In this document: positions 1-6,364 of the stretch, piece after piece
Layout of the letters: every line of letters starts with the position of its first letter
How positions within the stretch are numbered: position 1 is the stretch's first letter
Assembly: GCA_023485185.1 (NCBI GenBank)
Contig: JAMCZP010000052.1
Span: forward strand, 1 to 6,393
Reading direction: 5' to 3'
From: Gammaproteobacteria bacterium
GTDB taxonomy: Bacteria; Pseudomonadota; Gammaproteobacteria; Pseudomonadales; Halomonadaceae
DNA: 6,393 nt
The notes under the pieces: generated by a model
Told to the model about the DNA's origin: nothing
Database searches by the model: none
Seen by the model: only the letters and a program-made list of their open reading frames with translations
Program-made: the position numbers and the translations under genes

Positions 1-1023
1 AAAGATGAAGATGTGATTGAGCATCTGCTGGTGGCCTCTACGCATGACACCGTGCTGCTGTTCTCCAATCGCGGTAAAGTGTACTGGCTGAAAGTGTATG
101 AAATGCCCAATGCCAGCCGTGGCTCGCGTGGTAAGCCGTTGGTCAACATGCTGCCGCTTGAAGAGGGAGAGGCAGTTAACGCTATTCTGCCGGTACGTGA
201 TTACGATCCTGAGCATTATATCTTCTTCGCGACCGCTAAAGGCACTGTGAAGCGAACCAGTCTTGAGCAGTTCTCGCGCCCGCGTAGCGTGGGTCTTATC
301 GCTATTGACCTGGAAGAGGGCGACCGCTTAGTTGGCGCTGCCATTACTACCGGTAATGATCACGCCATGCTGCTGTCATCTAACGGTAAGGCGATTCGTT
401 TTGAAGAGGGCAATGCCCGAGCGATGGGGCGTACTGCACGCGGCGTGCGTGGTATGCGCTTAGCGGGTGATGCAGAAGTGATCAGCCTGATTATTCCCAA
501 GAGTCAGCAGATTGATGCTGAAGCGGATGCCGAAGGTGATGCGCAGGATAGTAGCCAAGAGAGTGCTGTCGTCGAAACAGCCGATGGTCAGATCTACATC
601 ATGACCGCCAGTGAAAATGGCTACGGTAAGCGTACGCGTCTGGAAGAGTTCCCGCTGCGTGGCCGGGGCGGCCAGGGCGTTATCGCCATGCAGACCAGTG
701 AGCGTAACGGCTCGCTAGTCGCAGCGATGCAGGTTTATGACAGCGATGAAATGATGCTGATCACCGACCGCGGCACGCTCGTACGTACCCGTGTTGAAGA
801 AGTGTCGACTACCTCGCGCAATACTCAGGGCGTGATGCTGATTCGTCTCGGCAAAGAAGAAAAATTAGTCAAAACGGTTCGTGTTGATGAGCCCGCTGAA
901 GTCGATCCAGTCGATCCTGAAGAGGGGGCTGAAGGTAGCCTCGAAGAGGGAGTGGAAAACACCCAGGCGGGCGAATCTTCCGATGGTGCACAGGAAGCGG
1001 GGACTGATGACACGTCACTATAA
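1..1023 (+). CDS. gyrA: DNA gyrase subunit A, C-terminal part (5' end outside window)
   Basis: This is the last 340 codons of the gyrase A subunit. Gyrase A cuts and rejoins DNA in the A2B2 enzyme that introduces negative supercoils in the cytoplasm. The reading frame is open from base 1, so the gene starts upstream; the GTG at 13 is not a real start. The visible part is the DNA-wrapping beta-pinwheel domain. Repeating blade motifs are recognisable (for example ASRGSRGKPLVN near residues 38-49, RAMGRTARGVRGMRL near 140-154, NGYGKRT at 206-212 and GTLVRTRVEE at 258-267) and align closely with E. coli GyrA from about residue 570. The nuclease core and the GyrA box lie outside the window. Two oddities are an acidic insert near residues 168-194 and a strongly acidic tail from about residue 297. 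The last 17 bases overlap serC in another frame. Confidence 0.97.
   Translation, partial: KDEDVIEHLLVASTHDTVLLFSNRGKVYWLKVYEMPNASRGSRGKPLVNMLPLEEGEAVNAILPVRDYDPEHYIFFATAKGTVKRTSLEQFSRPRSVGLIAIDLEEGDRLVGAAITTGNDHAMLLSSNGKAIRFEEGNARAMGRTARGVRGMRLAGDAEVISLIIPKSQQIDAEADAEGDAQDSSQESAVVETADGQIYIMTASENGYGKRTRLEEFPLRGRGGQGVIAMQTSERNGSLVAAMQVYDSDEMMLITDRGTLVRTRVEEVSTTSRNTQGVMLIRLGKEEKLVKTVRVDEPAEVDPVDPEEGAEGSLEEGVENTQAGESSDGAQEAGTDDTSL
502..582 (+). other. Acidic insert in the GyrA C-terminal domain
   Basis: Relative to E. coli GyrA from memory (LIVPRGDGAILTATQNGYGKRT), this protein carries roughly 27 extra residues after IIPK and before DGQIYIMTASENGYGKRT. The insert (visible residues 168-194) has eight Asp/Glu and no Lys/Arg, and is rich in Ala, Ser and Gln, so it is probably a flexible surface loop between pinwheel blades. 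Longer GyrA proteins with inserts in this domain are known in Pseudomonas; the acidic composition would suit a salt-adapted host. Exact ends depend on an alignment. Confidence 0.7.
992..997 (+). promoter_or_regulatory. serC ribosome binding site inside gyrA
   Basis: AGGAAG ends nine bases before the ATG at 1007. It supports that start over the upstream in-frame ATG at 881, which would add 42 residues unlike any SerC. The site sits within the last codons of gyrA, so ribosomes finishing gyrA pass directly over it. Confidence 0.7.
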
Positions 1024-2110
1024 TTTCTGCGCAGGGCCTGCGGCCCTGCCAGTCGCCGTACTTGAACGGGCGCGGGAAGAGTTGCTGGACTATCAGGGGC
1101 GCGGTCTTTCCGTCATGGAAATGAGTCACCGTAGCGACGAATTTATCGCTATTGCTGAACGTGCAGAAACTGATTTTCGCCAGCTGCTAGGCGTGCCGAG
1201 TAACTATAAGGTGCTGTTTTTACAGGGCGGCGCCAGTATGCAGTTTGCCATGCTGCCGATGAATCTGTTGGGGCGGGGTGGTAGCGCCAACTTTATTCAA
1301 ACCGGAATCTGGGGCAAGAAAGCACTCAGCGAAGCCAAGCATCTTGGTTTTAGTTGTCATGTGGCCGCGAGCAGCGAGCCTAATGGTCATATGGCAGTGC
1401 CTGCATTGGATGCTGTTCAGGTTAGCGATGATGCGGCCTACCTGCATTACACCTCTAACGAAACGATTGGTGGCCTGGAGTTTGACTATACGCCCCATGT
1501 GCGGCGTACCAATGGCGCTAACGTGCCATTGGTCTGCGATATGTCATCGAATATTCTTTCGGGGCCAATCGACGTTGCGGATTTTGGGGTGATCTATGCC
1601 GGCGCGCAAAAGAACATTGGCCCTGCTGGATTAACGTTGGTCGTCGTGCGTGACGATTTGGTTGGTCACGTCACGCAGGGCACGCCTTCACTGTTTGATT
1701 ACCAAATGCTGGCGGAAGCGGGTTCGATGGTGAATACACCGCCCACCTATGCTTGGTATTTGGCTGGTTTGGTGTTTGAGTGGCTGAAAAACGATATCGG
1801 CGGGCTGGCGGCGATGGATGCTATCAATCAGCGTAAAGCCGATAAGCTTTATACAGCGATTGATGCTAGCGAGTTTTATAGCAACCCGATAGCTCAAGCC
1901 AACCGTTCACGGATGAACGTGCCCTTTGTTTTAGCCGATGCGGCACTGGATAAAGCATTCTTACAACAGGCCGATGCGGCGGGGCTGCTTAATTTAAAAG
2001 GCCACCGCAGCGTGGGCGGTATGCGTGCCAGCCTTTATAACGCGGTGCCTGAGTCTGCGGTAGATGCGCTTATCGCGTTTATGGCGGATTTTGAACAAAC
2101 AAGAGGCTAA
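1007..2110 (+). CDS. serC: Phosphoserine aminotransferase
   Basis: This PLP enzyme (class V aminotransferase fold, cytoplasmic) converts 3-phosphohydroxypyruvate and glutamate to phosphoserine, and the equivalent 4-phosphohydroxythreonine step in pyridoxal phosphate synthesis. The product is 367 residues, close to the 360-362 usual in the family. The start at 1007 places HYNFCAGPAALP at the N-terminus, as in E. coli (IFNFSSGPAMLP), so the 17-base overlap with gyrA is needed for a full-length protein. Recognisable residues are H41-R42 (substrate phosphate), GGAS at 74-77, W102 stacking on PLP, T153, D178, the Schiff-base lysine K202 in GAQKNIGPAG, NTPPT at 243-247, and H333-R334 with R340 near the C-terminus. 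All expected catalytic residues are present. pheA starts five bases after the stop, which suggests co-translation in one operon. Confidence 0.97.
   Translation: MTRHYNFCAGPAALPVAVLERAREELLDYQGRGLSVMEMSHRSDEFIAIAERAETDFRQLLGVPSNYKVLFLQGGASMQFAMLPMNLLGRGGSANFIQTGIWGKKALSEAKHLGFSCHVAASSEPNGHMAVPALDAVQVSDDAAYLHYTSNETIGGLEFDYTPHVRRTNGANVPLVCDMSSNILSGPIDVADFGVIYAGAQKNIGPAGLTLVVVRDDLVGHVTQGTPSLFDYQMLAEAGSMVNTPPTYAWYLAGLVFEWLKNDIGGLAAMDAINQRKADKLYTAIDASEFYSNPIAQANRSRMNVPFVLADAALDKAFLQQADAAGLLNLKGHRSVGGMRASLYNAVPESAVDALIAFMADFEQTRG
1031..1049 (+). repeat. GC-rich perfect hairpin just after the gyrA stop, inside serC
   Basis: GCAGGGCC (1031-1038) and GGCCCTGC (1042-1049) are exact inverted repeats around a TGC loop. 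In RNA this gives an 8-bp GC-rich stem starting 8 bases after the gyrA stop codon. No U-tract follows, so it is not a standard intrinsic terminator. It encodes the conserved SerC residues Ala9-Pro15, so the pairing may be partly a by-product of coding. Confidence 0.6.
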
Positions 2111-2115
2111 CCACC

Positions 2116-3207
2116 ATGTCCGACACGTCGATCAATCTGGATGAACTGCGCCAGCGAATCGATCAGCTTGATAGCGATATTCTGAATCTGATCAGCGAGC
2201 GTGCCAATTGTGCTCAGCAAGTGGCGCACGTAAAGCTCGCTGAAGATAAAGATGCGGTGTTCTATCGCCCTGAGCGCGAAGCGCAGGTGCTGCGACGCAT
2301 CATGGCGCTGAATAAAGGCCCACTTGATTCAGAAGAGATGGCGCGCCTGTTTCGTGAAATCATGTCGGCGTGTTTGGCATTAGAGCAGCCGATCAAGGTG
2401 GCCTATTTAGGCCCTGAAGGCACCTTTACTCAGCAGGCAGCGCTCAAGCATTTTGGCGAAAGCGCCGTAAGCCTGCCGATGGCCGCTATTGATGAGGTGT
2501 TTCGTGAGGTAGAGGCGGGCGCGGTACATTATGGCGTCGTGCCGGTGGAGAACTCCACCGAAGGGGTGGTCAACCATACCCTTGATACGTTTATGGACTC
2601 TTCCATAAAAATTTGTGGCGAGGTGGTGCTGCGAATTCACCATCATCTGCTAGTCAGCGAAACGACCCGCCGCGATAAAGTCTCGCGTATCTATTCACAC
2701 CCGCAATCCTTTGGCCAGTGTCGCAAGTGGCTTGATGCGCACTATCCTCATGCTGAGCGTGTGCCGGTTTCCTCCAATGCTGAAGCTGCCAAGTTAGTAA
2801 AAACGGAATGGCACAGCGCGGCCATTGCCGGCGATATGGCGGCTAAGCTTTATGGCCTTGAGCATATCGCTGAAAAAATTGAAGACCGTCCGGATAACTC
2901 CACGCGGTTTTTGATTATTGGTAACCAGGATGTACCCATGGCAGGAGAGGATAAAACTTCTATCGTGGTCGCCATGCGTAACCAGCCGGGTACCCTGCAC
3001 GCGCTGCTTGAACCCTTTCATCGTCACCAGATCGATTTAACGCGCCTTGAAACGCGGCCTTCGCGTACCGGGGTGTGGAATTACGTTTTCTTTATTGATT
3101 TTAAAGGCCATCGCGACGAGCCGCAGGTTGCAGCAGTACTTGAAGAGGTGCGGCTACGGGCAGCGGACTTGCGTGTGCTGGGTTCCTACCCCATAGGCGT
3201 GCTGTGA
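2116..3207 (+). CDS. pheA: Bifunctional chorismate mutase / prephenate dehydratase (P-protein)
   Basis: This cytoplasmic enzyme turns chorismate into prephenate and then phenylpyruvate, the committed route to phenylalanine. The 363-residue product has three domains in order. An AroQ-type chorismate mutase spans about 1-90 (R12, R29, K40, R54-E55). A prephenate dehydratase spans about 93-270, with VENSTEG at 144-150 and the catalytic NSTRF at 261-265 (T263). An ACT domain spans about 281-360, with GTLHALL at 292-298 and ETRPS at 312-316 in the positions of the Phe-binding GALV and ESRP motifs, so feedback inhibition by phenylalanine is expected. AGAGG (2102-2106) lies nine bases before the ATG. 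No leader peptide of E. coli pheL type precedes it, since only five bases separate it from serC. Its end overlaps the next gene by GTGA. Confidence 0.97.
   Translation: MSDTSINLDELRQRIDQLDSDILNLISERANCAQQVAHVKLAEDKDAVFYRPEREAQVLRRIMALNKGPLDSEEMARLFREIMSACLALEQPIKVAYLGPEGTFTQQAALKHFGESAVSLPMAAIDEVFREVEAGAVHYGVVPVENSTEGVVNHTLDTFMDSSIKICGEVVLRIHHHLLVSETTRRDKVSRIYSHPQSFGQCRKWLDAHYPHAERVPVSSNAEAAKLVKTEWHSAAIAGDMAAKLYGLEHIAEKIEDRPDNSTRFLIIGNQDVPMAGEDKTSIVVAMRNQPGTLHALLEPFHRHQIDLTRLETRPSRTGVWNYVFFIDFKGHRDEPQVAAVLEEVRLRAADLRVLGSYPIGVL
2543..2560 (+). repeat. Perfect 8-bp inverted repeat inside pheA
   Basis: CGGTGGAG (2543-2550) and CTCCACCG (2553-2560) are exact reverse complements separated by AA. 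They fall on the codons for the conserved PVENSTE segment of the dehydratase domain. Pairing at RNA level would need the inner base pairs to open to form a loop. A role is not evident; the conserved protein motif may explain it. Confidence 0.5.
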
Positions 3208-5486
3208 CGTTAATGGTGGCAGAAAGCGTTAACAAATCCGTATGCCATGAGTCGCGCCTGCTGATTGTCGGGTTGGGCTTGATCGGCGGCTCGCTAGCAG
3301 CGGCACTGCGTGTGTCGGGCTTTAGAGGTGAAATTGTCGCCTGTGATCCCAATGCTGATGAAATCAACCGTGGCATTGAGATGGGGCTGATTGATTCAGG
3401 CGGCACCCAGCTTGCTGAGCAGGTAAGTAAGGCCACGTTGGTGGTGTTGGCGGTGCCGGTGCTTGCGATGGAAAGCGTCATGGCGAGCCTGGCCGATTCA
3501 CTGGCAAGCGCGTCTGAAAGCATCGTAATTACCGATGTTGGTAGCACTAAAGCGACTATTCGGGCCTGTGCCCAACGTGTGTTTGGCCAAGTGCCCACTA
3601 ATATGGTGTTGGGCCATCCTATTGCTGGTTCAGAAAAAAGCGGTGTGGCAGCAGCGAATCCACAGCTTTATGTTGACCATAAAGTTATCCTGACGCCTGA
3701 GGCGAATGTTGATCGCGAAGCGCTAGAGCGTGTTCGTCGCTTGTGGCAGGCCTGCGGTGCCGAGGTGCTGGAAATGGATGTTGAGCGGCATGATCAAGTT
3801 TTGGCGCGTACCAGCCATTTGCCACACCTGCTAGCTTTTTCATTGGTGGATACGCTTGCCCGTCAGGATGAGCGATTAGATATTTTTCGCTATGCAGCAG
3901 GCGGCTTTCGCGATTTTACCCGTATTGCAGGCAGCGACCCTGTAATGTGGCGAGATATTTTTATCGCCAACAAGCAGGCGGTCTTGGCATCTTTAGACGA
4001 TTTTGAGGCGGGGCTTGAGCGCCTGCGTCATGCGGTAGAAACCGGTGACAGCGATGCGCTGATTGCAACGTTTGATCGGGCGAGCCATGCCCGGCACTAT
4101 TTCGACTCTTTATTGAACAAAACCAGTTATCAGGCGGAATATTATATGCAACCACAAGGTAAGGTCACCTACCGTGTGCAGCCGGGCGGTCAGGCACAGG
4201 GGCGTTTACGCGTACCTGGCGATAAATCCATGTCTCACCGCTCTATTATGCTGGGCGCGTTGGCAGAGGGAGTTACTGAGGTTAAAGGCTTTCTAGAGGG
4301 TGAAGATAGCCTGGCCACCCTGCAGGCGTTTCGTGAAATGGGCGTGGCGATTGAAGGGCCGCATCAGGGCAAGGTTACTATCCATGGTGTGGGGATGCAT
4401 GGCTTAAAGGCGCCTGCTGGCCCGCTTTACGTGGGTAACTCGGGTACCGCCATGCGGCTGTTTTCCGGGCTGCTCGCCGGGCAGGCATTTGATAGTGAGC
4501 TTACCGGCGATGAGTCTTTAACCAAACGTCCCATGGGGCGTGTGGCTGACCCGCTGCGCCTGATGGGAGCAACCATTGATACCGCAGAGGGCGGACGCCC
4601 ACCTTTGAAAATTCACGGTGGCGCTGCCCTTAAGGGCATTGATTACGATATGCCTATGGCCAGTGCCCAGGTGAAATCCTGCTTGCTGCTAGCCGGGCTT
4701 TACGCCCAGGGCGAAACCCGGGTGCGCGAGCCTGCGCCTACTCGTGACCATACCGAGCGTATGCTTAACGGCTTTGGTTATGAAGTTTCCCGTGATGGTG
4801 ATACCTGCTGGTTGCAGGGTGGCGGAAAGCTAACGGCGGGGCCAATTGATGTTCCTTCCGATATCTCATCAGCCACGTTTTTCTTAGTGGCGGCGGCGAT
4901 TACCCCAGGGGCAGACATTACCCTTGAACATGTCGGTATTAATCCGACCCGGATTGGGGTGATTAATATTCTTACCTTGATGGGGGCGGATTTATCGCTT
5001 GAGAACGAGCGCGAAGTGGGTGGCGAGCCAGTGGCAGATATTCGTATACGCTACGCGCCACTGAAAGGCATAGATATTCCCGAAGCGCAAGTGCCGCTGG
5101 CGATTGACGAATTTCCCGCACTGTTTATTGCTGCTGCTAATGCAGAAGGCGTTACCCGCTTGAGAGGCGCTGAAGAGTTGCGCGTTAAAGAGTCCGATCG
5201 TATTCAGGCGATGGCGGATGGCTTGGCGATTTTAGGCGTTCAACACACTGTTGTAGAAGATGGCATTGATATTGTCGGCAATGGCAATGCTCGGGTGGCA
5301 AGTTATGGTGGCGGACGTATCGATAGCCTGGGGGATCACCGTATTGCCATGGCCTTTGCGATTTCTTCATTGCGCGCAAGCGCAGAGATTGTGATTGAAG
5401 ATTGTGCCAACGTTGCAACTTCTTTTCCAGACTTCGTCGAGTTGGCCACCCGAATTGGTATGAGCGTTAGCGTGGAGGGCGCATGA
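3204..5486 (+). CDS. tyrA-aroA: Fused prephenate (cyclohexadienyl) dehydrogenase / EPSP synthase
   Basis: This 760-residue protein joins two enzymes of aromatic amino acid synthesis. The TyrA domain (about 17-305) oxidatively decarboxylates prephenate toward tyrosine. It has a Rossmann GLGLIGGS at 23-30, D48 ending the second strand (suggesting NAD+ rather than NADP+), H138 in [12 protein letters not shown]205 in TSHLPHLL, and R236/R240/R250. A linker (about 306-322) leads to EPSP synthase (about 323-758), which adds enolpyruvate from PEP to shikimate-3-phosphate. Motifs are GDKSMSHR (339-346), GNSGTAMR (411-418), RPMGR (442-446), SAQVK (487-491), RDHTE (514-518), IDE (634-636), KESDR (662-666) and DHRIAM (711-716). 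The start is GTG at 3204, overlapping the pheA stop by four bases; ATG at 3213 is an alternative, and neither has a strong ribosome site. The fusion is known from Pseudomonas; no frameshift or stop interrupts it. Confidence 0.95.
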   Translation: MTLMVAESVNKSVCHESRLLIVGLGLIGGSLAAALRVSGFRGEIVACDPNADEINRGIEMGLIDSGGTQLAEQVSKATLVVLAVPVLAMESVMASLADSLASASESIVITDVGSTKATIRACAQRVFGQVPTNMVLGHPIAGSEKSGVAAANPQLYVDHKVILTPEANVDREALERVRRLWQACGAEVLEMDVERHDQVLARTSHLPHLLAFSLVDTLARQDERLDIFRYAAGGFRDFTRIAGSDPVMWRDIFIANKQAVLASLDDFEAGLERLRHAVETGDSDALIATFDRASHARHYFDSLLNKTSYQAEYYMQPQGKVTYRVQPGGQAQGRLRVPGDKSMSHRSIMLGALAEGVTEVKGFLEGEDSLATLQAFREMGVAIEGPHQGKVTIHGVGMHGLKAPAGPLYVGNSGTAMRLFSGLLAGQAFDSELTGDESLTKRPMGRVADPLRLMGATIDTAEGGRPPLKIHGGAALKGIDYDMPMASAQVKSCLLLAGLYAQGETRVREPAPTRDHTERMLNGFGYEVSRDGDTCWLQGGGKLTAGPIDVPSDISSATFFLVAAAITPGADITLEHVGINPTRIGVINILTLMGADLSLENEREVGGEPVADIRIRYAPLKGIDIPEAQVPLAIDEFPALFIAAANAEGVTRLRGAEELRVKESDRIQAMADGLAILGVQHTVVEDGIDIVGNGNARVASYGGGRIDSLGDHRIAMAFAISSLRASAEIVIEDCANVATSFPDFVELATRIGMSVSVEGA
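4132..4148 (+). promoter_or_regulatory. Possible internal translation start for a free AroA
   Basis: AGGCGGA (4132-4138) lies seven bases before an in-frame ATG (4146-4148, Met315 of the fusion). This ATG falls in the linker, immediately before the EPSP synthase domain. Initiation here would give a free AroA of about 446 residues, a normal family length. It may be chance or a relic of the separate aroA start before fusion. Confidence 0.35.
5474..5479 (+). promoter_or_regulatory. cmk ribosome binding site
   Basis: GGAGGG is a near-ideal Shine-Dalgarno, but only three bases separate it from the ATG at 5483, shorter than usual. No other in-frame start upstream of the Walker A motif fits better, and the ATGA overlap with the aroA stop suggests translational coupling helps. 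Confidence 0.65.
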
Positions 5487-6181
5487 ATGATCACGCTCTT
5501 ACTGTTCCCGTTCTAACCATTGACGGCCCAGGTGGGGCCGGTAAAGGTACTATCAGTGGTTTGGTCGCTGAACGGTTGGGCTGGCACTTGCTGGATAGTG
5601 GTGCGCTTTATCGGCTAACCGCTCAGGCAGCGGTAAAGCATAACGTAGCCGTTGACGATGAGGTTGGGCTTGCCCGCTTAGCGGAGCAGTTGGATGTCGC
5701 CTTTCCAGTTGAAGATGGCCAGCCGCGTACGCTGCTAGAAGGAGAAGACGTTGGCCAGTTGATTCGTACCGAGCAGGCTGGCGAGCGTGCCTCACAAGTA
5801 GCGGCGCTGCCTGCGGTACGTCAAGCACTGCTACAGCGCCAGCGCGATTTTTGTCAGGCACCAGGCCTTGTCGCTGATGGTCGTGACATGGGAACCGTGG
5901 TCTTTCCTGCGGCCCCACTAAAGATTTTTTTGACGGCAAGTGCCGATGAGCGAGCACGTCGACGTCATCTGCAGTTGCAGGAAGCCGGGGTGGATGCTAG
6001 TCTTTCGAGTCTTTTAAAGGAGATTCAGGCACGCGATGCACGCGACACGCAGCGCAGTGTGGCTCCTCTCAAGCCGGCAGATGATGCCATTACGCTTGAT
6101 ACCACGCGCCTGAGCATACCGGAAGTGGTTGATCGACTGACCGAACTGCTCGCCCAAAGAGGGCTGGTAAGCGGCGTGTGA
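5483..6181 (+). CDS. cmk: Cytidylate kinase
   Basis: This cytoplasmic nucleoside monophosphate kinase uses ATP to convert CMP and dCMP to the diphosphates, feeding RNA, DNA and phospholipid precursors. The product is 232 residues against 227 in E. coli. The P-loop GPGGAGKGT is at residues 15-23, and LLDSGALYR (36-44) is the CMP-binding segment. [12 protein letters not shown] (131-142) is the hallmark of bacterial Cmk. RDARDTQR (184-191) carries the lid and CMP-contacting Arg/Asp residues, and LDTTRLSI (205-212) is the conserved C-terminal segment. Its ATG overlaps the stop of the preceding fusion as ATGA. The cmk-rpsA order is shared with E. coli and many other gammaproteobacteria. No terminator follows, so some readthrough into rpsA is likely. 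Confidence 0.97.
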   Translation: MNDHALTVPVLTIDGPGGAGKGTISGLVAERLGWHLLDSGALYRLTAQAAVKHNVAVDDEVGLARLAEQLDVAFPVEDGQPRTLLEGEDVGQLIRTEQAGERASQVAALPAVRQALLQRQRDFCQAPGLVADGRDMGTVVFPAAPLKIFLTASADERARRRHLQLQEAGVDASLSSLLKEIQARDARDTQRSVAPLKPADDAITLDTTRLSIPEVVDRLTELLAQRGLVSGV

Positions 6182-6300
6182 TTCTCCCTTGCGGCGTTTT
6201 TGGATAGGTGTCACGACGTGGCAGGGCACTAAACTCACATCGGTGAGCCCGGTCAGGTCTAACCAGCGTTAACACCTCCAAAAGCTGAGTGACATTAGGC

Positions 6301-6321
6301 CCGCACTTGCTGGTGGTGCGG
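6301..6321 (+). repeat. Hairpin in the rpsA leader (first of three)
   Basis: CCGCAC (6301-6306) pairs exactly with GTGCGG (6316-6321) around a nine-base loop. It is the strongest stem in the gap. The following bases are mixed purines and pyrimidines rather than a T-run, which argues against a terminator. Confidence 0.6.
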
Positions 6322-6324
6322 AGA

Positions 6325-6338
6325 AGGCATTTATGCCT
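6325..6338 (+). repeat. Hairpin in the rpsA leader (second of three)
   Basis: AGGCAT and ATGCCT are exact inverted repeats around TT, forming a 5-bp stem with a TTTA tetraloop. It begins four bases after the first leader hairpin and is followed by a short A/C-rich single-stranded stretch. Confidence 0.55.
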
Positions 6339-6343
6339 CAACA

Positions 6344-6355
6344 ACGTAATTACGT
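6344..6355 (+). repeat. 12-base perfect palindrome next to the rpsA ribosome site
   Basis: ACGTAATTACGT reads identically on both strands. As RNA it could form a 4-bp stem with an AATT loop touching the AGGA site; as DNA it resembles a dimeric regulator half-site pair. The sequence does not decide between these. Confidence 0.6.
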
Positions 6356-6359
6356 AGGA
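6356..6359 (+). promoter_or_regulatory. rpsA ribosome binding site
   Basis: AGGA lies five bases before the ATG at 6365 and directly after the 12-base palindrome. E. coli rpsA is known for a weak, non-consensus site, so this more canonical one is a modest difference. Confidence 0.7.
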
Positions 6360-6364
6360 ACACC

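Larger units (their letters stand above)
6182..6364 (+). promoter_or_regulatory. cmk-rpsA intergenic region with serial hairpins, putative S1 leader
   Basis: I find no credible gene or tRNA here. The gap carries six short inverted repeats in a row on the rpsA sense strand: 6209-6223 (6-bp stem with one G-U pair), 6234-6247 (CTCAC/GTGAG), 6255-6277 (two 4-bp halves with an internal loop), 6301-6321 (CCGCAC/GTGCGG), 6325-6338 (AGGCA/TGCCT) and 6344-6355 (12-base palindrome). The last three sit directly before the rpsA ribosome site. In E. coli the rpsA translation initiation region folds into three hairpins and is repressed by S1; the same logic is inferred here from position and shape only. 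A T5 tract (6197-6201) has no stem before it, so I call no terminator. Confidence 0.5.

Noticed and set aside
881..1006. In-frame upstream extension of serC from the ATG at 881
   Set aside because: The extra 42 residues lie wholly in gyrA, are unlike any SerC N-terminus, and the ATG at 1007 has a well-placed AGGAAG.
3101..3598. 165-codon open frame on the - strand across the pheA/tyrA junction
   Set aside because: It is antisense to two well-conserved genes, has no recognisable motif, and fits the shadow pattern of a GC-rich coding strand. The same holds for the other - strand frames, including those over cmk and the rpsA gap.
6191..6201. GCGGCG followed by T5 after cmk, like a terminator tail
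   Set aside because: No upstream complement to GCGGCG exists to form a stem; the other GCGGCG at 6171-6176 is a direct repeat, not an inverted one.
6269..6298. Possible rpsA promoter: TTAACA, 18 bases, CATTAG, then a GC-rich stretch
   Set aside because: The -35 is good, but the -10 matches only three of six positions. The GC-rich discriminator would suit a growth-rate-controlled promoter, yet the evidence is too thin to annotate.
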